Below the pieces are notes generated by a model, which saw only the letters and a program-made list of their open reading frames with translations, did not search any database and was not told the origin of the DNA. This document shows, one piece after another, positions 49,773-57,931 of a stretch of 64,000 nt of DNA; within the stretch, counting starts at the first letter, position 1; every line of letters begins with the position of its first letter. Location: the NCBI RefSeq assembly GCF_030412265.1, contig NZ_JAUHLN010000002.1:1240001-1304000 (forward strand), written 5' to 3'. The position numbers and the translations under genes are program-made. Source of the stretch: Fictibacillus terranigra (lineage in GTDB: Bacteria > Bacillota > Bacilli > Bacillales > Fictibacillaceae).

Positions 49773-50384
49773 CTAGGCTACTTTAAGAAGATGATCTCTG
49801 TATTGAACAGGGGTCATCTCAGGGGTCATCTTTTTCATATTCCATTGGTATCTGTCGTAATTGTAATAGCGAATGGCATCTTTTACTTCTTGTTGGAGCT
49901 CTTTTAAGGTTTCACACGATTTTACCTCAAGCAGGTCCTTAAGGACTCCCTGTTTAAATTGTCTATTCAGCAGATTGGGAACCACCTTGTGCTCCTGTGT
50001 CGCTTTGATCGTCCGCTTGTATGGATTGGCTCTCCGAATAGGGCATTCAATCCCGTATTTCTTCATGATCCTTCGGATTAATTTAAGGTTTGCGACAACA
50101 CCAAATTGAGCAGCCAAAACCATCTTGATCTGCCGTGCCCCTTTCTTGCGATTCTTAAATTTGTACGCCTTTAGAATCAAGTCGCGCCAGGCCACATCCT
50201 TTTTCTCCTTCACTTTTCTTCGTTCTACTTGTTCAGCTGAAAAATAGTTATAATAACCCTGACGGGATACACCAGCGACTTTACAGAGGTGGGAAACCAT
50301 TCCTTTTAAGTAGTACTTCTCAATGACAGATTGGATCAGATTGAATTTCTGGTCCGCTGATACCTTTATTTCTTTTTCTTTTGA
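49773..50384 (-). pseudogene. IS3-family transposase OrfB, catalytic core deleted
   Basis: The frame opens in the A-rich end of orfA, consistent with -1 frameshifting, and continues with VSADQKFNLIQSVIEKYYLK and MVSHLCKVAGVSRQGYYNYF. It includes the HTH_21-type region (NRKKGARQIKMVLAAQFGVV, LIRRIMKKYGIECPIRRANP). After VVPNLLNRQFKQG the usual DDE integrase core is missing. The sequence resumes at the C-terminal end (VKSCETLKELQQEVKDAIRY, YQWNMKKMTPEMTPVQYRDH). About 100 or more residues carrying the catalytic acids are gone, so it cannot transpose itself. Confidence 0.85.
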
Positions 50385-50785
50385 CCCCTTTCGGCAAAGC
50401 GAATCTTTTTTAATAGTTCGTTCTCTGCTTTCAACAAATTATTTTCGGCCTCTAGTCGAGCAAACTTATCTTCGACGGATAACTCTCCGTCCTTAGATCG
50501 GCCTGAATTGCCTGCCCTTGTATCACGGAGTCCCATAACACCTTGATTACGATAAGCCAATCGCCACCTGTTGGCCGCAGCCTTAATACGTTCCATTCCA
50601 ACAATCTCTATATCAAATCCACAATCTTCGAAGATCTCTCTCGGAAACTTCCCCTGATTATTTTCAGTGATAAAGATCTCTTTAAATTCGTCTGTATAGG
50701 TAATTCCTTTGGTGCTTACTGACTTTACATAAGGATTTTTGGATAATAACTCGATGTCTTTTTTCGAGAATAATTTTTTACTCAT
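50366..50785 (-). CDS. IS3-family OrfA (transposase N-terminal HTH protein)
   Basis: A 139-residue protein. It has a first helix-turn-helix-like domain (LFSKKDIELLSKNPYVKSVS, TKGITYTDEFKEIFITENNQ), an AAANRWRLAYRNQGVMGLRD segment and a leucine-zipper region (DKFARLEAENNLLKAENELL). It ends in an A-rich stretch (AAAAGAAAAAG), the typical place for programmed -1 frameshifting into orfB. The ATG at 50785 follows GGGAGAAGAG; earlier ATGs lie in the same frame. Confidence 0.88.
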   Translation of the reverse strand: MSKKLFSKKDIELLSKNPYVKSVSTKGITYTDEFKEIFITENNQGKFPREIFEDCGFDIEIVGMERIKAAANRWRLAYRNQGVMGLRDTRAGNSGRSKDGELSVEDKFARLEAENNLLKAENELLKKIRFAERGQKKKK

Positions 50786-50878
50786 ACTCTTCTCCCGTAC
50801 CATTTTTTCTTCATTGTACATAAAAAGACCCTCTGCAGTAGACTTTTTTTAAGTGTCTACTACACAGGGTACAGTTTA

Positions 50879-50881
50879 TCA
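50879..50881. repeat. Target-site duplication, right copy
   Basis: TCA matching 49734-49736 on the other side of the insertion sequence. Confidence 0.65.
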
Positions 50882-50903
50882 CTGCGGCCAGCTTTTTTTA
50901 GAA

Positions 50904-51107
50904 TTAGCGAGTAAATCCAGAAAGCTGCTGCTGAGCAGTAGCCACCAGACGTTTGGTGATTTCTCCGCCTACTGATCCGTTTGCACGGGATGTTGTATCA
51001 GCTCCAAGCTGAACACCAAATTCAGAAGCGATTTCCCACTTCATTTGATCAAGTCCCTGTTTTGCCCCTTGGACTAAAACATCATTGTTATTTCCACGTC
51101 TTGCCAT
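50904..51107 (-). CDS. Alpha/beta-type small acid-soluble spore protein
   Basis: A 67-residue DNA-binding spore protein. The family body is [40 protein letters not shown]. The GPR protease cleavage site lies in the EIASEFGV region. It coats spore DNA and protects it from UV and heat. AGGAGGTG lies before the ATG at 51107; the in-frame GTG at 51119 is part of the site. Its own terminator was split by the insertion sequence downstream. Confidence 0.97.
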   Translation of the reverse strand: MARRGNNNDVLVQGAKQGLDQMKWEIASEFGVQLGADTTSRANGSVGGEITKRLVATAQQQLSGFTR

Positions 51108-51236
51108 ATGTATGTTCACCTCCTTTTTGTTAACTTCTCTCTAAAAAGGTTTTTTAATGCAAAATTGAATGAAAATATTTCCTCCGCTAATGATAAAAGC
51201 AAATCGTCTATTTTATTAGTATGGGGGAAGTAAACC

Positions 51237-52073
51237 ATGATATTCGGCAGCCATGTCAGCATAAGAAACGGCTATTTCTCGGCCGCTCAATATGCCGCAT
51301 CCATTGAGGCACGTGCTTTTCAATTCTTTCCTAAAAACCCCAGAAGTCTCACGATCAAACCATTTAATCAAGAAGATGCTGAACGGTGCAAGACCTATTG
51401 CCAGCAGCGGCAACTTGTGTCCATCGCGCATACTCCTTATCCTACCAGTCTTACTCCGCATGAGGATAAAAAGCAGCTGACCATTGATTCTCTCGTAAAC
51501 GATCTTGAAATTGCAGAGGCATGTGGTGCGGCAGGGGTAGTCGTTCATTTCGGCACCAGGATCATCAATAATGCTCCGCTATCATCTTACCGCCTAATGA
51601 TTGCTATGCTCAACAAGGTGCTTCAGCACTGGGATGGCAAATGTAAAATACTGCTCGAAAATAATGCAGGAAAAGCGGGTTCACTTGGAGTAACGATGGA
51701 AGAACTTGTACAAGTAAGGAATCTTACAGACTTTCCGGAGCATATCGGTTTTTGCCTTGATACATGTCATGCTTTTGCAAGCGGGCTATGGAATGGGGAC
51801 AATTGGCAAGAAATCGTGGAGAATGGTGAAAAACTGGGATATTTTGAGCATTTAAAGGCTATTCATCTTAATAATTCGAAATATCCATCTGGACAGGGAA
51901 AAGACCGCCACGCCAATCTTTTTCATAATGGAAAGATCCATAAAGATCAGCTTCTTGGGCTCATCAATTCTCCTGTACTGTCTGGCCTCCCTTTTGTTCT
52001 GGAAACTCCTTCAGAAGAGGGAATAACTCATGCGGAGGAAATACAACAGTTACACAAGGAGTGTGGAAAATAA
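51237..52073 (+). CDS. nfo: Endonuclease IV (Nfo-type AP endonuclease)
   Basis: A 278-residue TIM-barrel AP endonuclease. Metal ligands are visible in GSHVSIRNGYFSAA, SIAHTPYPTSL (His), VVVHFGTR (His), ILLENNAGKAGSLG (Glu), IGFCLDTCHAFASG (Asp, His), KAIHLNNSKYPSGQGKDRHA (His, Asp, His) and FVLETPSEEG (Glu). It cuts 5' of abasic sites. In Bacillus Nfo repairs spore DNA during germination, and here it lies between two SASP genes. The Shine-Dalgarno site (GGGGGAAGT) is only moderate. Confidence 0.92.
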   Translation: MIFGSHVSIRNGYFSAAQYAASIEARAFQFFPKNPRSLTIKPFNQEDAERCKTYCQQRQLVSIAHTPYPTSLTPHEDKKQLTIDSLVNDLEIAEACGAAGVVVHFGTRIINNAPLSSYRLMIAMLNKVLQHWDGKCKILLENNAGKAGSLGVTMEELVQVRNLTDFPEHIGFCLDTCHAFASGLWNGDNWQEIVENGEKLGYFEHLKAIHLNNSKYPSGQGKDRHANLFHNGKIHKDQLLGLINSPVLSGLPFVLETPSEEGITHAEEIQQLHKECGK

Positions 52074-52106
52074 AAAACTCCCTGTATACTACAAAAGGAG
52101 TTTTTA
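52073..52106. terminator. Terminator between nfo and yteA
   Basis: AAAAACTCC and GGAGTTTTT arms with a 14-base loop; usable in both directions. Confidence 0.75.
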
Positions 52107-52111
52107 TCGGC

Positions 52112-52834
52112 TTACACATAGTCAGAGTCGTCATCCGTTAGTTCCTGATCCAACAGGAACCTCTCATAATCTTTATGCATTTTATTCGGGATGATACGGG
52201 TATTGCTGCCATCCATGTCTGTTGCAATGAAACCTTCAATATCCTCAACGTATCCCACATTTTCCTCTGATTCAACAAACATTTCGTTGTAATTGAGCAT
52301 TCCGTTTTCGGAGAAATCCGATGGCGTCTCACTCGTTCCATAAACGGCTACATCCTGCCAGGAGTCTTCTGCATCGTAGAAGGTAGCATCTTTTTCATCA
52401 TTATCGTATTTGCCATATGGCGGCATCAATACTTCTTCTTCGATTGGGCGGTCATTGGAACTCGTTTGTTCAAGGCTATGTTCTTTGCAGTAAGCTGTAG
52501 TAGGAAGGGCCTCCAGCCTCTCCGCGCTGATTGGCTGTCCGCACGTTTTACAAAATCCATATTCTCCTGCATCGATTCTTTCAAGAGCTTGCTGAATGGA
52601 TTTCAATTCAGCTTCATTTAAATCGTTGAGCGCAATATCTTTTTGCCTCTCGAACAGTTCTGTTCCCAGATCACCCGGATGGTTATCATAATTGGAAAGT
52701 TCTTTTACCGAATCTTTCACAAGCTCCAATTCATTTCCATAATGACGGTTAAATTCCAATCGATCATTCAGTTCCTTTTGCATTTGCTCCAGCCGATCTT
52801 TAAACTGACTGATTTTCTGCTGTGACCACACCAT
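52112..52834 (-). CDS. yteA: YteA-family sporulation protein (TraR/DksA-type zinc finger)
   Basis: A 240-residue protein. It has an N-terminal coiled coil (QQKISQFKDRLEQMQKELND), then the DksA-like region (NYDNHPGDLGTELFERQKDI, RIDAGEYGFCKTCGQPISAE) with a CxxC pair and a second half (AYCKEHSLEQT) that is reduced to Cys-x-x-His. The tail is long and acidic (DNDEKDATFYDAEDSWQDVA). This fits the YteA family, expressed during sporulation, role unclear. GGAGGT lies before the ATG. Confidence 0.88.
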   Translation of the reverse strand: MVWSQQKISQFKDRLEQMQKELNDRLEFNRHYGNELELVKDSVKELSNYDNHPGDLGTELFERQKDIALNDLNEAELKSIQQALERIDAGEYGFCKTCGQPISAERLEALPTTAYCKEHSLEQTSSNDRPIEEEVLMPPYGKYDNDEKDATFYDAEDSWQDVAVYGTSETPSDFSENGMLNYNEMFVESEENVGYVEDIEGFIATDMDGSNTRIIPNKMHKDYERFLLDQELTDDDSDYV

Positions 52835-53004
52835 GTTATAACCTCCGAAAGTAGAATCTCGTTCACATTTGTATTATTCAACACAAAGAGAACGCTCATA
52901 CTTTTCAATCATTGGAAAAAAATAAGGACTGCCTATTTAAAATAGGCAGCCTTGTCCATTAAATATTCTGTTTTGGAGTTAAGCTTGAATGCTATATCCG
53001 CTAA

Positions 53005-53223
53005 TTAGCGAGATTGTTGTCCACCAAATCCAGAAAGTTGAGATTGAGCCTGAGCTACTAGACGTTTAGTGATTTCTCCACCAACAGATCCGTTAGCGCG
53101 AGAAGTTTGGTCAGCACCAAGTTGTACACCAAATTCAGAAGCGATTTCATACTTCATTTGGTCGATAGCTTGTTGAGCACCTTGAACTAATAGTTCGTTA
53201 CGGTTTCCACTTTGTTGAGCCAT
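53005..53223 (-). CDS. Alpha/beta-type small acid-soluble spore protein, second copy
   Basis: A 72-residue spore DNA-binding protein with the conserved body [37 protein letters not shown] and a Gln/Gly-rich end (SGFGGQQSR). It is closely related to the copy at 50904. GAGGAGGTG precedes the ATG at 53223; an in-frame GTG at 53232 is part of that site. Confidence 0.97.
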   Translation of the reverse strand: MAQQSGNRNELLVQGAQQAIDQMKYEIASEFGVQLGADQTSRANGSVGGEITKRLVAQAQSQLSGFGGQQSR

Positions 53224-53312
53224 GTGTTTCACCTCCTCGATTGGTATACTTAAATTCTCTCTCTAATGGTGTTGAACCATACTATGTAATATTTGTAAAA
53301 ATCAAAAGGCCA

Positions 53313-53365
53313 TTGACATGTAACCAACTGGTTTTATATAATCCATAAAGTGAAACCATTTGGTT
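53313..53365 (+). promoter_or_regulatory. Promoter with two ArsR-type operator palindromes
   Basis: TTGACA (53313) and TATAAT (53337) are spaced 18 bases apart. AACCAACTGGTT (53322-53333) lies between them and AACCATTTGGTT (53354-53365) lies at or after the transcription start. Both are AACCA-N2-TGGTT palindromes. They sit upstream of the AHSA1/ArsR pair, so the ArsR protein probably represses its own operon (inference). Confidence 0.8.
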
Positions 53366-53395
53366 TTATATTTCCAATTAAAAAGAGAGGTTAAA

Positions 53396-53830
53396 ATGAT
53401 GTCCAATACGACTGAAGAACGATCAAAAGATATTCAATACTCGGAAATTTTTAATGCTCCCATTGAAAAAGTGTGGGAGACTGTCGCGACTGCAGAAGGA
53501 ATCTCTTCTTGGTTTATGCCCAATGATTTTGAGCCGAAAGTCGGCCAGGAATTTCATATCCAATCTCCATTTGGACCTTCGCCATGTAAAGTGCTGGTCG
53601 TTGACAAGCCGCATAAGCTTTCATTTGCATGGGATCAATTTGGCTGGATCGTAACATTTGAACTAAAAGAAGAAGATGGCAAAACCCATTTCACACTCAC
53701 TCATGGAGGTTGGGGCCACCCGGATGCCATCCTTCCAAAAGCACAGCAAAAAGTGTCCGCTGTCCGGGACAATATGAACGGCGGCTGGGCGAAAATTATG
53801 CAGAGCTTGAAGAAAACTGTTGAAAAATAA
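53396..53830 (+). CDS. AHSA1/SRPBCC-domain protein
   Basis: A 144-residue single START-like domain: YSEIFNAPIEKVWETVATAE, GISSWFMPNDFEPKVGQEFH, KVLVVDKPHKLSFAWDQFG and HFTLTHGGWGHPDAIL, then NMNGGWAKIMQSLKKTVEK. The fold has a hydrophobic ligand cavity; the ligand is unknown. The stop overlaps the start of an ArsR-family gene (TAATG). Such AHSA1/ArsR pairs are common and self-regulated. The start at 53396 follows AGAGG; an adjacent ATG at 53399 is equally possible. Confidence 0.9.
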   Translation: MMSNTTEERSKDIQYSEIFNAPIEKVWETVATAEGISSWFMPNDFEPKVGQEFHIQSPFGPSPCKVLVVDKPHKLSFAWDQFGWIVTFELKEEDGKTHFTLTHGGWGHPDAILPKAQQKVSAVRDNMNGGWAKIMQSLKKTVEK

Positions 53831-54159
53831 TGAACACAGCTAAAAAGCACGACGTCTTCCAAGCAATCGCCGATCCCACGCGCCGTGAAATTTTAAAAAT
53901 GCTTGCTGGCAAAGAACTTGCGATTACAGAAATAACGGTTCGATTCCCAATGAGCCGGACGGCAGTGTCCAAACACCTGCTGATCCTGTCTGAAGCAGGT
54001 TTAGTAAAAAATCGGAAGTCCGGCAGGGAAAAACTGTACACTCTTCAAGCCGAGCCTTTATCGGAGTTAGACCAATGGCTCTCCTACTTCGATCAGTTCT
54101 GGCAAAATAAAATATCCGTTCTGAAGCATCTGGTAGAAAATGAAGGTCAAAATTCATAG
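53830..54159 (+). CDS. ArsR-family transcriptional repressor
   Basis: A 109-residue winged-helix regulator: FQAIADPTRREILKMLAGKE, ITEITVRFPMSRTAVSKHLL, ILSEAGLVKNRKSGREKLYT, then EPLSELDQWLSYFDQFWQNK. It lacks the Cys ligands of metal-sensing ArsR proteins, so it probably senses something else or acts with its AHSA1 partner. Its ATG overlaps the stop of the AHSA1 gene by one base. Two AACCA-N2-TGGTT palindromes in the operon promoter are likely targets. Confidence 0.92.
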   Translation: MNTAKKHDVFQAIADPTRREILKMLAGKELAITEITVRFPMSRTAVSKHLLILSEAGLVKNRKSGREKLYTLQAEPLSELDQWLSYFDQFWQNKISVLKHLVENEGQNS

Positions 54160-54160
54160 C

Positions 54161-54193
54161 AAAACCCGCCGTTTCCGCGGGTTTTGTTTTTTA
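54161..54193. terminator. Terminator of the AHSA1/ArsR operon
   Basis: AAAACCCGC and GCGGGTTTT arms followed by GTTTTTT. It overlaps the stop of the convergent YitT gene. Confidence 0.88.
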
Positions 54194-55033
54194 CCAAATA
54201 TTCTTGAAGTTGCCGACAATCTTATGGGCAGGGATTGCCGAGATGAAGGCTGTCTCATCGATTTTCTTCACAATCTCGACAAGATCTGCCCATTGAATAT
54301 TAACAATGACACATAATACAACCTGTTTACTCGCGTGAGAATAGGCGCCTTCCCCTTCCCACGACGTCACACCACGATGGAAGGCTTCATTTAATGCAGC
54401 TGAAACCTCAGTGCCTTTATCGGTGACGATCATGACAGAGCTTCGTTCGGCCACAGTCAGTATCGTATCGTATGTTTTCGCGCCGACATACATCGAAAGA
54501 ATGGTGAACATGGCCGACTGAACATTAAAGATAACAGCGGAAACGGAAATAATAATAAAGTTCATAATCAGACCGAAGCGTGCAATCGAAAGATTCTTGT
54601 ACTTTGCGATGACCCGTCCAAGTACATCAAGCCCCCCGTTGGAACCGCCTGCTCGAAGCATAATGGCTCCGCCAGCAAACGAAACCGCCCCTCCAAATAT
54701 GGAAGCCAGAATGATGTTATGTGTCCACATCATCTTGATGGGAATAACGTGCAAAAACAACGAATCAAAACCGACGGCAAGCAGTGTATAGATGATGAAT
54801 TTTTTGCCCAAATGAATATAGGCCAGGACGAGGAGCGGAATATTATAGAGAAAGTATTGTGTACCCACGGACCACCCCAGCGTATTGTAGAGGATCATAC
54901 AGATTCCCATCAGCCCGCCCGAAAGCAGGTGAGCCGGAAGAAGCAGCGTATTCGAGCCTACTCCGATAAGGAAACTTCCAAAAATAATACAAAGCACTTC
55001 AAAGGCAATTCTAACCATTCTGTTCTCCATCAT
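54191..55033 (-). CDS. YitT-family membrane protein (DUF161/DUF2179)
   Basis: A 280-residue protein with five to six N-terminal membrane helices (IAFEVLCIIFGSFLIGVGSN, LPAHLLSGGLMGICMILYNT, GAVSFAGGAIMLRAGGSNGG). A cytoplasmic DUF2179 domain follows (SVMIVTDKGTEVSAALNEAF, RGVTSWEGEGAYSHASKQVV). The function of the family is unknown. A TTG at 55039 is in frame, but the ATG at 55033 is seven bases after GAAGGG and is preferred. Confidence 0.9.
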   Translation of the reverse strand: MMENRMVRIAFEVLCIIFGSFLIGVGSNTLLLPAHLLSGGLMGICMILYNTLGWSVGTQYFLYNIPLLVLAYIHLGKKFIIYTLLAVGFDSLFLHVIPIKMMWTHNIILASIFGGAVSFAGGAIMLRAGGSNGGLDVLGRVIAKYKNLSIARFGLIMNFIIISVSAVIFNVQSAMFTILSMYVGAKTYDTILTVAERSSVMIVTDKGTEVSAALNEAFHRGVTSWEGEGAYSHASKQVVLCVIVNIQWADLVEIVKKIDETAFISAIPAHKIVGNFKNIW

Positions 55034-55180
55034 GTGCAACCCTTCTTTTCAAGCAATTATGTATTAAACGTATGTATCTTACTATAAAAAACTTTATGAA
55101 TGAACAAAAGCAATTACTTCTCGTTTAATATTATCTTTATTGCCTGAGAGTAAACCTTTAAAGAAGAGAGCTGAAGGAAA

Positions 55181-55232
55181 TGGTGCCAGGCACCGCAATT
55201 ACACAAGTATGTAAAAGCGGTGCCTGGCACCA
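55181..55232. repeat. Dispersed palindromic repeat, copy 2
   Basis: TGGTGCCAGGCACCGC pairs with GCGGTGCCTGGCACCA around AATTACACAAGTATGTAAAA, a nearly perfect 52-bp palindrome. It lies 16 bases past the SulP stop. Related copies are at 29063, 59032 and, degenerate, 39147. Confidence 0.9.
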
Positions 55233-55248
55233 GTTTAGCAGAACCAAT

Positions 55249-56883
55249 TCAGCTGATGTTCATAGACACCTCTTTTGTTCTGAGAAGTGTTTGAGCCCTT
55301 TGGAGCGCTTCTTCCATTCGATCGAAGAAATGATGGTGCCCGATTTTCCCTGCCAATCCTGTCTTTTCAAGCAGCCTCTTTGGGTCCGGCTGCAATCCCA
55401 CGATGATGAGTTCCCCGTTCTGCCGAGTGACTTTATTCGTGAGGCTCAATAATGCGGCTTCAGCACTCGTATCAATGTATGGAACGTTTTGCAGTTTAAG
55501 AATAACGACTCCCTTTTTGTGCTTATTACTGACATGTTCTTCCAATTGATTGGTAGATCCAAAAAACAGCGGTCCGCTTAACGTAAAGACTTGAATCCCT
55601 TCATATTCTTGCTGAACCATACCGTTTTCTATTGTCTGGACTTTATTAATATGCAAAGAGCTACTCATTCTTCTGATAAACGCAGCGAATGCCAAAATTA
55701 AACCGGCAATAACAGCTGTTGCCAGATCCGTGAATACAGTAAGAAGAAACGTAATAAGCAATACCACCGAATCCATCGTTTTGGTTTTCAGTACATGCAT
55801 AAACTGATTTCTCTCACTCATGTTCCAGGCTACTGCCATCAGGATAGGTGCCATACTTGCTAAAGGAATATGTGAAGCGTATGGGGAAAATAGAAGCAGG
55901 ACCAGAAGTACGACCACCCCATGTGTGACCCCCGAAACCTTGGATACGGCTCCGCTTCTAATATTCGTCGCAGTTCTTGCGATGGCTCCTGTTGCTGGTA
56001 TTCCGCCAAACAGCGGCGTCACCATATTTGCGATTCCTTGTCCGACCAATTCTTTGTTGCTGTCATGCTTGCTTCCTTCTTTCATTCCATCTGCCACCAT
56101 GGCGGATAACAGGGATTCAATACCTCCAAGCAAGGCGATGGCGATGGCCGGCGGAAGCAAGTAAACCAATTTCTCGACGGATAGCTCAAAGAACTGCAAC
56201 TCAGGCAATTTATTCGGTATATCGCCGAAAGTCGTTCCGATCGTAGGAATCTTGTCGGGAAACACCAGTAAAGCGAACAAGGTCGATCCCAGGAGGCCAA
56301 CAAGAGCCGGAGGTATTTTTGTCGTCATTTTCGGAACAATAATCAGCAGGAATAGGCACGTTAGTGCAACCGCCACACTTTGCCAGTTGAACGTATAGAT
56401 CTTGTCCGCGATCGCCATCATGTTCAGGTGAAACTCCTCATGCTTTTCAACCTTTTTCAAGCCTAAAAAGTTTGCGATCTGGCCAGAGAAGATAATAACA
56501 GCAATACCTGTAGTAAAACCTATGATGACGGGTCTCGGTATGTACTTAATGAGTGAACCCCATTTCAGCAAACCCATGATGACAAGTATAATCCCTGCCA
56601 TAAATCCTGCGATCAGCAGGTTTTGAAAGCCATATTGCATAACAATTCCAAGAAGAATAGGAACGAATGCCCCGGTGGGACCGCCGATCTGATATTTTGA
56701 ACCGCCTAAAAGGGAGATGAGAATACCGGCAATAATCACCGTATATAATCCGTTCTCCGGCCGGACTCCAGAGGCAATGGCAAATGCCATCCCAAGCGGA
56801 ATCGCAACAATTCCAACGATGAAGCCTGCAACCAGATCTTTCCTAAAATCCTGAAAAGTATATCCTTTAAATCTGTTCAACAT
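55249..56883 (-). CDS. SulP-family anion (bicarbonate/sulfate) transporter
   Basis: A 544-residue SLC26/SulP carrier. The membrane part shows DLVAGFIVGIVAIPLGMAFA, YQIGGPTGAFVPILLGI, YIPRPVIIGFTTGIAVII and NMVTPLFGGIPATGAIARTA. A C-terminal cytoplasmic STAS domain follows (GIQVFTLSGPLFFGSTNQLE, VVILKLQNVPYIDTSAEAAL). The neighbouring carbonic anhydrase gene suggests bicarbonate as substrate (inference). The first in-frame start is GTG at 56895 inside the ribosome site; the ATG at 56883 follows AGGAG at a longer spacing. The choice is open. Confidence 0.92.
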   Translation of the reverse strand: MLNRFKGYTFQDFRKDLVAGFIVGIVAIPLGMAFAIASGVRPENGLYTVIIAGILISLLGGSKYQIGGPTGAFVPILLGIVMQYGFQNLLIAGFMAGIILVIMGLLKWGSLIKYIPRPVIIGFTTGIAVIIFSGQIANFLGLKKVEKHEEFHLNMMAIADKIYTFNWQSVAVALTCLFLLIIVPKMTTKIPPALVGLLGSTLFALLVFPDKIPTIGTTFGDIPNKLPELQFFELSVEKLVYLLPPAIAIALLGGIESLLSAMVADGMKEGSKHDSNKELVGQGIANMVTPLFGGIPATGAIARTATNIRSGAVSKVSGVTHGVVVLLVLLLFSPYASHIPLASMAPILMAVAWNMSERNQFMHVLKTKTMDSVVLLITFLLTVFTDLATAVIAGLILAFAAFIRRMSSSLHINKVQTIENGMVQQEYEGIQVFTLSGPLFFGSTNQLEEHVSNKHKKGVVILKLQNVPYIDTSAEAALLSLTNKVTRQNGELIIVGLQPDPKRLLEKTGLAGKIGHHHFFDRMEEALQRAQTLLRTKEVSMNIS

Positions 56884-56909
56884 CTCAATAATCACTCCTC
56901 TTCCTCTGT

Positions 56910-57498
56910 CTATGATTCCGAACGGTACAACACTTGCTCTTCGAAAAGTTCACCTTTTACAGGGAATAACTCACCGGTATGCGGATCGATAACAAGCCCG
57001 TGGACACGAATATCTTCTGGGAGTAAAGGATGCTTCTTTATAAGATGAACGGTGTGCTCAACACTATGCTCCACTTTTTCAAAACCTGTCAGCCAGCTTT
57101 CAAGATCAATACCTGCTGAAGAGATCGTTTCTATTTGTTCTTTTTTAATACCTTTTTCGATTACTTTTCATGAAGGTTCGGTGCCTTAAGCCGGCCATAC
57201 CACAATCGAGGTGACCGACCACACAAACTTCTGAAGCATTCAATTCATAGATGGCTACCAAGATGCTTCTCATAACACTGCCGAACGGATGTGAGATTAC
57301 AGCACCCGCATTCTTAATGATTTTTGCGTCGCCATTACAAAGCCCCATGGCTTTTGGCAACAACTCGGTGAGCCGTGTATCCATACACGTTAAAATAACA
57401 AGCTTCTTATCCGGAAACTTTGTGGTCTCATACGCTCTGAACGCTTCCTCTCTAACAAAGGATTGATTGTGCTGAAGAATTTCTGAAATAATGGCCAT
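56910..57498 (-). pseudogene. Beta-carbonic anhydrase interrupted by a frameshift
   Basis: The first part reads MAIISEILQHNQSFVREEAF, LVILTCMDTRLTELLPKAMG (zinc Cys, Asp-Arg dyad), IIKNAGAVISHPFGSVMRSI and VCVVGHLDCGMAGL (zinc His and Cys). Near 57167 the frame changes. The rest is intact in another frame (VIEKGIKKEQIETISSAGID, EHSVEHTVHLIKKHPLLPED, VHGLVIDPHTGELFPVKGE). One indel in the A-rich context would restore the protein, so recent inactivation or a sequencing error are both possible. It precedes the SulP gene by 26 bases. Confidence 0.88.
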
Positions 57499-57931
57499 TA
57501 TTCTCTCTCCTTTTTCAGTTGAGTGTAAGGATTATAGCGCTCATTATACAGTGTAACGTGACACTGTACATTTACAGCATTGTAAAAAAAACTGGGTATG
57601 TAACCGCAATCATTGAAAAGAAATACATATTTTATGACAAAAGAAAGACAGGAATGATAATGTTAACGGGCTGAATGGTACAGGCTATGTGACTTTTTTC
57701 CGGGTCAAAAGAAGAATCATGATGTACACTGAACCCCATGTATTAATAATCTCCAAAGAGATATTAAGCAGGTTTGACGTTACAATAAACGAAAAAAAAA
57801 CGGAAATCTATAGGGATTGTTCAAATTTTCCTTCAAAAAGCGAAAACCATCCTGAATAGCAAGAGCTGAAATTAAAAAAGAAGCATCCGCCAATGAGCGG
57901 ATACTCCTTTTTATTGTATTCGAAAACAAAA
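57499..57931. other. Intergenic stretch with traces of a lost membrane protein
   Basis: No intact gene. Near 57710-57800 the minus strand encodes a hydrophobic fragment without start (SFIVTSNLLNISLEIINTWG, SVYIMILLLTRKKVT, then stop), perhaps the end of a small membrane protein. A hairpin ATCCGC/GCGGAT with T runs at 57873-57914 terminates the gene at 57932 or its neighbour. Confidence 0.4.
57873..57914. terminator. Terminator-like hairpin near the end of the coiled-coil protein gene
   Basis: ATCCGC and GCGGAT arms with a 6-base loop and CTCCTTTTT on the plus side, CTTCTTTTTT on the minus side. Confidence 0.65.

Larger units (their letters stand above)
49737..50878 (-). mobile_element. IS3-family insertion sequence, internally deleted
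   Basis: A 1142-bp element. Its ends are inverted repeats: left TAAACTGTACCCCTTGTA, right (reverse strand) TAAACTGTACCCTGTGTA, both continuing with related bases. It carries orfA and an orfB that lacks the DDE core. A 3-bp TCA duplication flanks it. The flanking halves are the two arms of a terminator hairpin, AAAAAAAGCTGG on the left and CCAGCTTTTTTT on the right, so the element inserted in the terminator loop. Confidence 0.88.

Noticed and set aside
53396-54159. AHSA1/ArsR pair as a toxin-antitoxin system
   Set aside because: The AHSA1 domain is a ligand-binding fold with no toxin motif; the pair is a common self-regulated operon type.
56910-57498. Programmed frameshift in the carbonic anhydrase gene
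   Set aside because: No slippery heptamer with a downstream pseudoknot is evident, and the family does not use recoding. A simple indel is more likely.
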